This document shows, one piece after another, positions 5,891 to 6,071 of a stretch of 6,071 bases of DNA (positions within the stretch are counted from its first letter, which is position 1; every line of letters starts with the position of its first letter). Source of the stretch: Clostridia bacterium (GTDB lineage Bacteria; Bacillota_A; Clostridia; UBA1381); contig JAFZNF010000096.1 of the NCBI GenBank assembly GCA_017553025.1, positions 1 to 6,071 on the forward strand, in the 5' to 3' direction. Both the position numbers and the translations under genes were made by a program. The notes under the pieces are model-generated. The model was not told where the DNA came from. It saw only the letters and a list, made by a program, of their open reading frames with translations, and ran no database searches.

Positions 5891-6071
5891 ATGATAGGAA
5901 TTATAGGTGCAATGGACATTGAGGTTGAAAGCCTTAAAAGACTTTTGCAAGATGTCCGGAAGGAAGAAATAAGCAATATAGAGTTTTTTTGCGGGAAAAT
6001 CGGAGAAACCGAAACGGTTATTGCAAAATGCGGTGTAGGGAAAGTTTTTGCGGCAATATGCGCACAAACTA
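5891..6071 (+). CDS. mtnN: 5'-methylthioadenosine/S-adenosylhomocysteine nucleosidase, 5' part
   Basis: MtnN (Pfs) cleaves methylthioadenosine and S-adenosylhomocysteine to adenine plus methylthioribose or S-ribosylhomocysteine. It serves methionine salvage, the methyl cycle and autoinducer-2 precursor formation. Only the first 60 codons are present. They read MIGIIGAMDIEVESLKRLL at the start and end in AKCGVGKVFAAICAQT. This matches the family's IGIIGAMEEEV opening, with Glu11 aligning to catalytic Glu12 of the E. coli enzyme, and its SGIGKVNAA segment, here with Cys for the usual Ser. The ATG follows the PRTase stop by 9 nt, and AGGA overlapping that stop (5880-5883) gives 7-nt spacing. The gene is co-transcribed with the PRTase and its product adenine is the presumed PRTase substrate. 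The catalytic Glu and Asp of the C-terminal half lie outside the window. Confidence 0.9.
   Translation, partial: MIGIIGAMDIEVESLKRLLQDVRKEEISNIEFFCGKIGETETVIAKCGVGKVFAAICAQT

Noticed and set aside
5774..6067. Minus-strand 97-codon open frame at the right edge
   Set aside because: It is antisense to the end of the PRTase gene and the start of mtnN, both supported by motifs and ribosome binding sites.

Overview
The window is 6,071 bp of AT-rich, densely coding bacterial DNA. It looks like core chromosome from a low-GC Gram-positive lineage (Firmicutes/Bacillota, most likely Clostridia). The evidence is the gdpP–rplI–dnaB order known from Firmicutes, strong AGGAG-type ribosome binding sites, classical sigma-A type promoters, and clostridial-looking purine-salvage and TilS proteins. 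No species can be named from the sequence. I see no mobile element, CRISPR array, tRNA or rRNA.

The layout is two divergent transcription units around a 177-bp AT-rich intergenic region (5156-5332). Leftward (minus strand) the genes run gdpP (c-di-AMP phosphodiesterase, 5155-3152), rplI (ribosomal protein bL9, 3147-2701), dnaB (replicative helicase, 2687-1317) and tilS (tRNA-Ile lysidine synthetase, 1316 to the left edge). The intergenic gaps are 4, 13 and 0 nt, so this is almost certainly one operon. Rightward the genes are an adenine-phosphoribosyltransferase-like gene (5333-5881) and, 9 nt later, the start of mtnN (MTA/SAH nucleosidase, 5891 to the right edge).

The leftward unit joins nucleotide second-messenger turnover, a ribosomal protein, the replication helicase and a tRNA modification enzyme: growth-linked housekeeping genes rather than one pathway. 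The rightward pair forms a plausible two-step route. MtnN releases adenine from methylthioadenosine or S-adenosylhomocysteine, and the PRTase would recapture adenine as AMP.

The intergenic region holds two back-to-back promoters, each with a 17-nt spacer and an extended -10 TG. A near-perfect 21-bp inverted repeat spans the gap between the two -35 boxes and is the best candidate for a shared regulatory site. The other point to check is the left edge. TilS reads as a normal protein to about residue 404, but its last 34 in-window codons (below about position 104) do not resemble a TilS C-terminus, and a small perfect palindrome sits at the transition.

I found no undescribed system. This is mainly a conserved housekeeping region.
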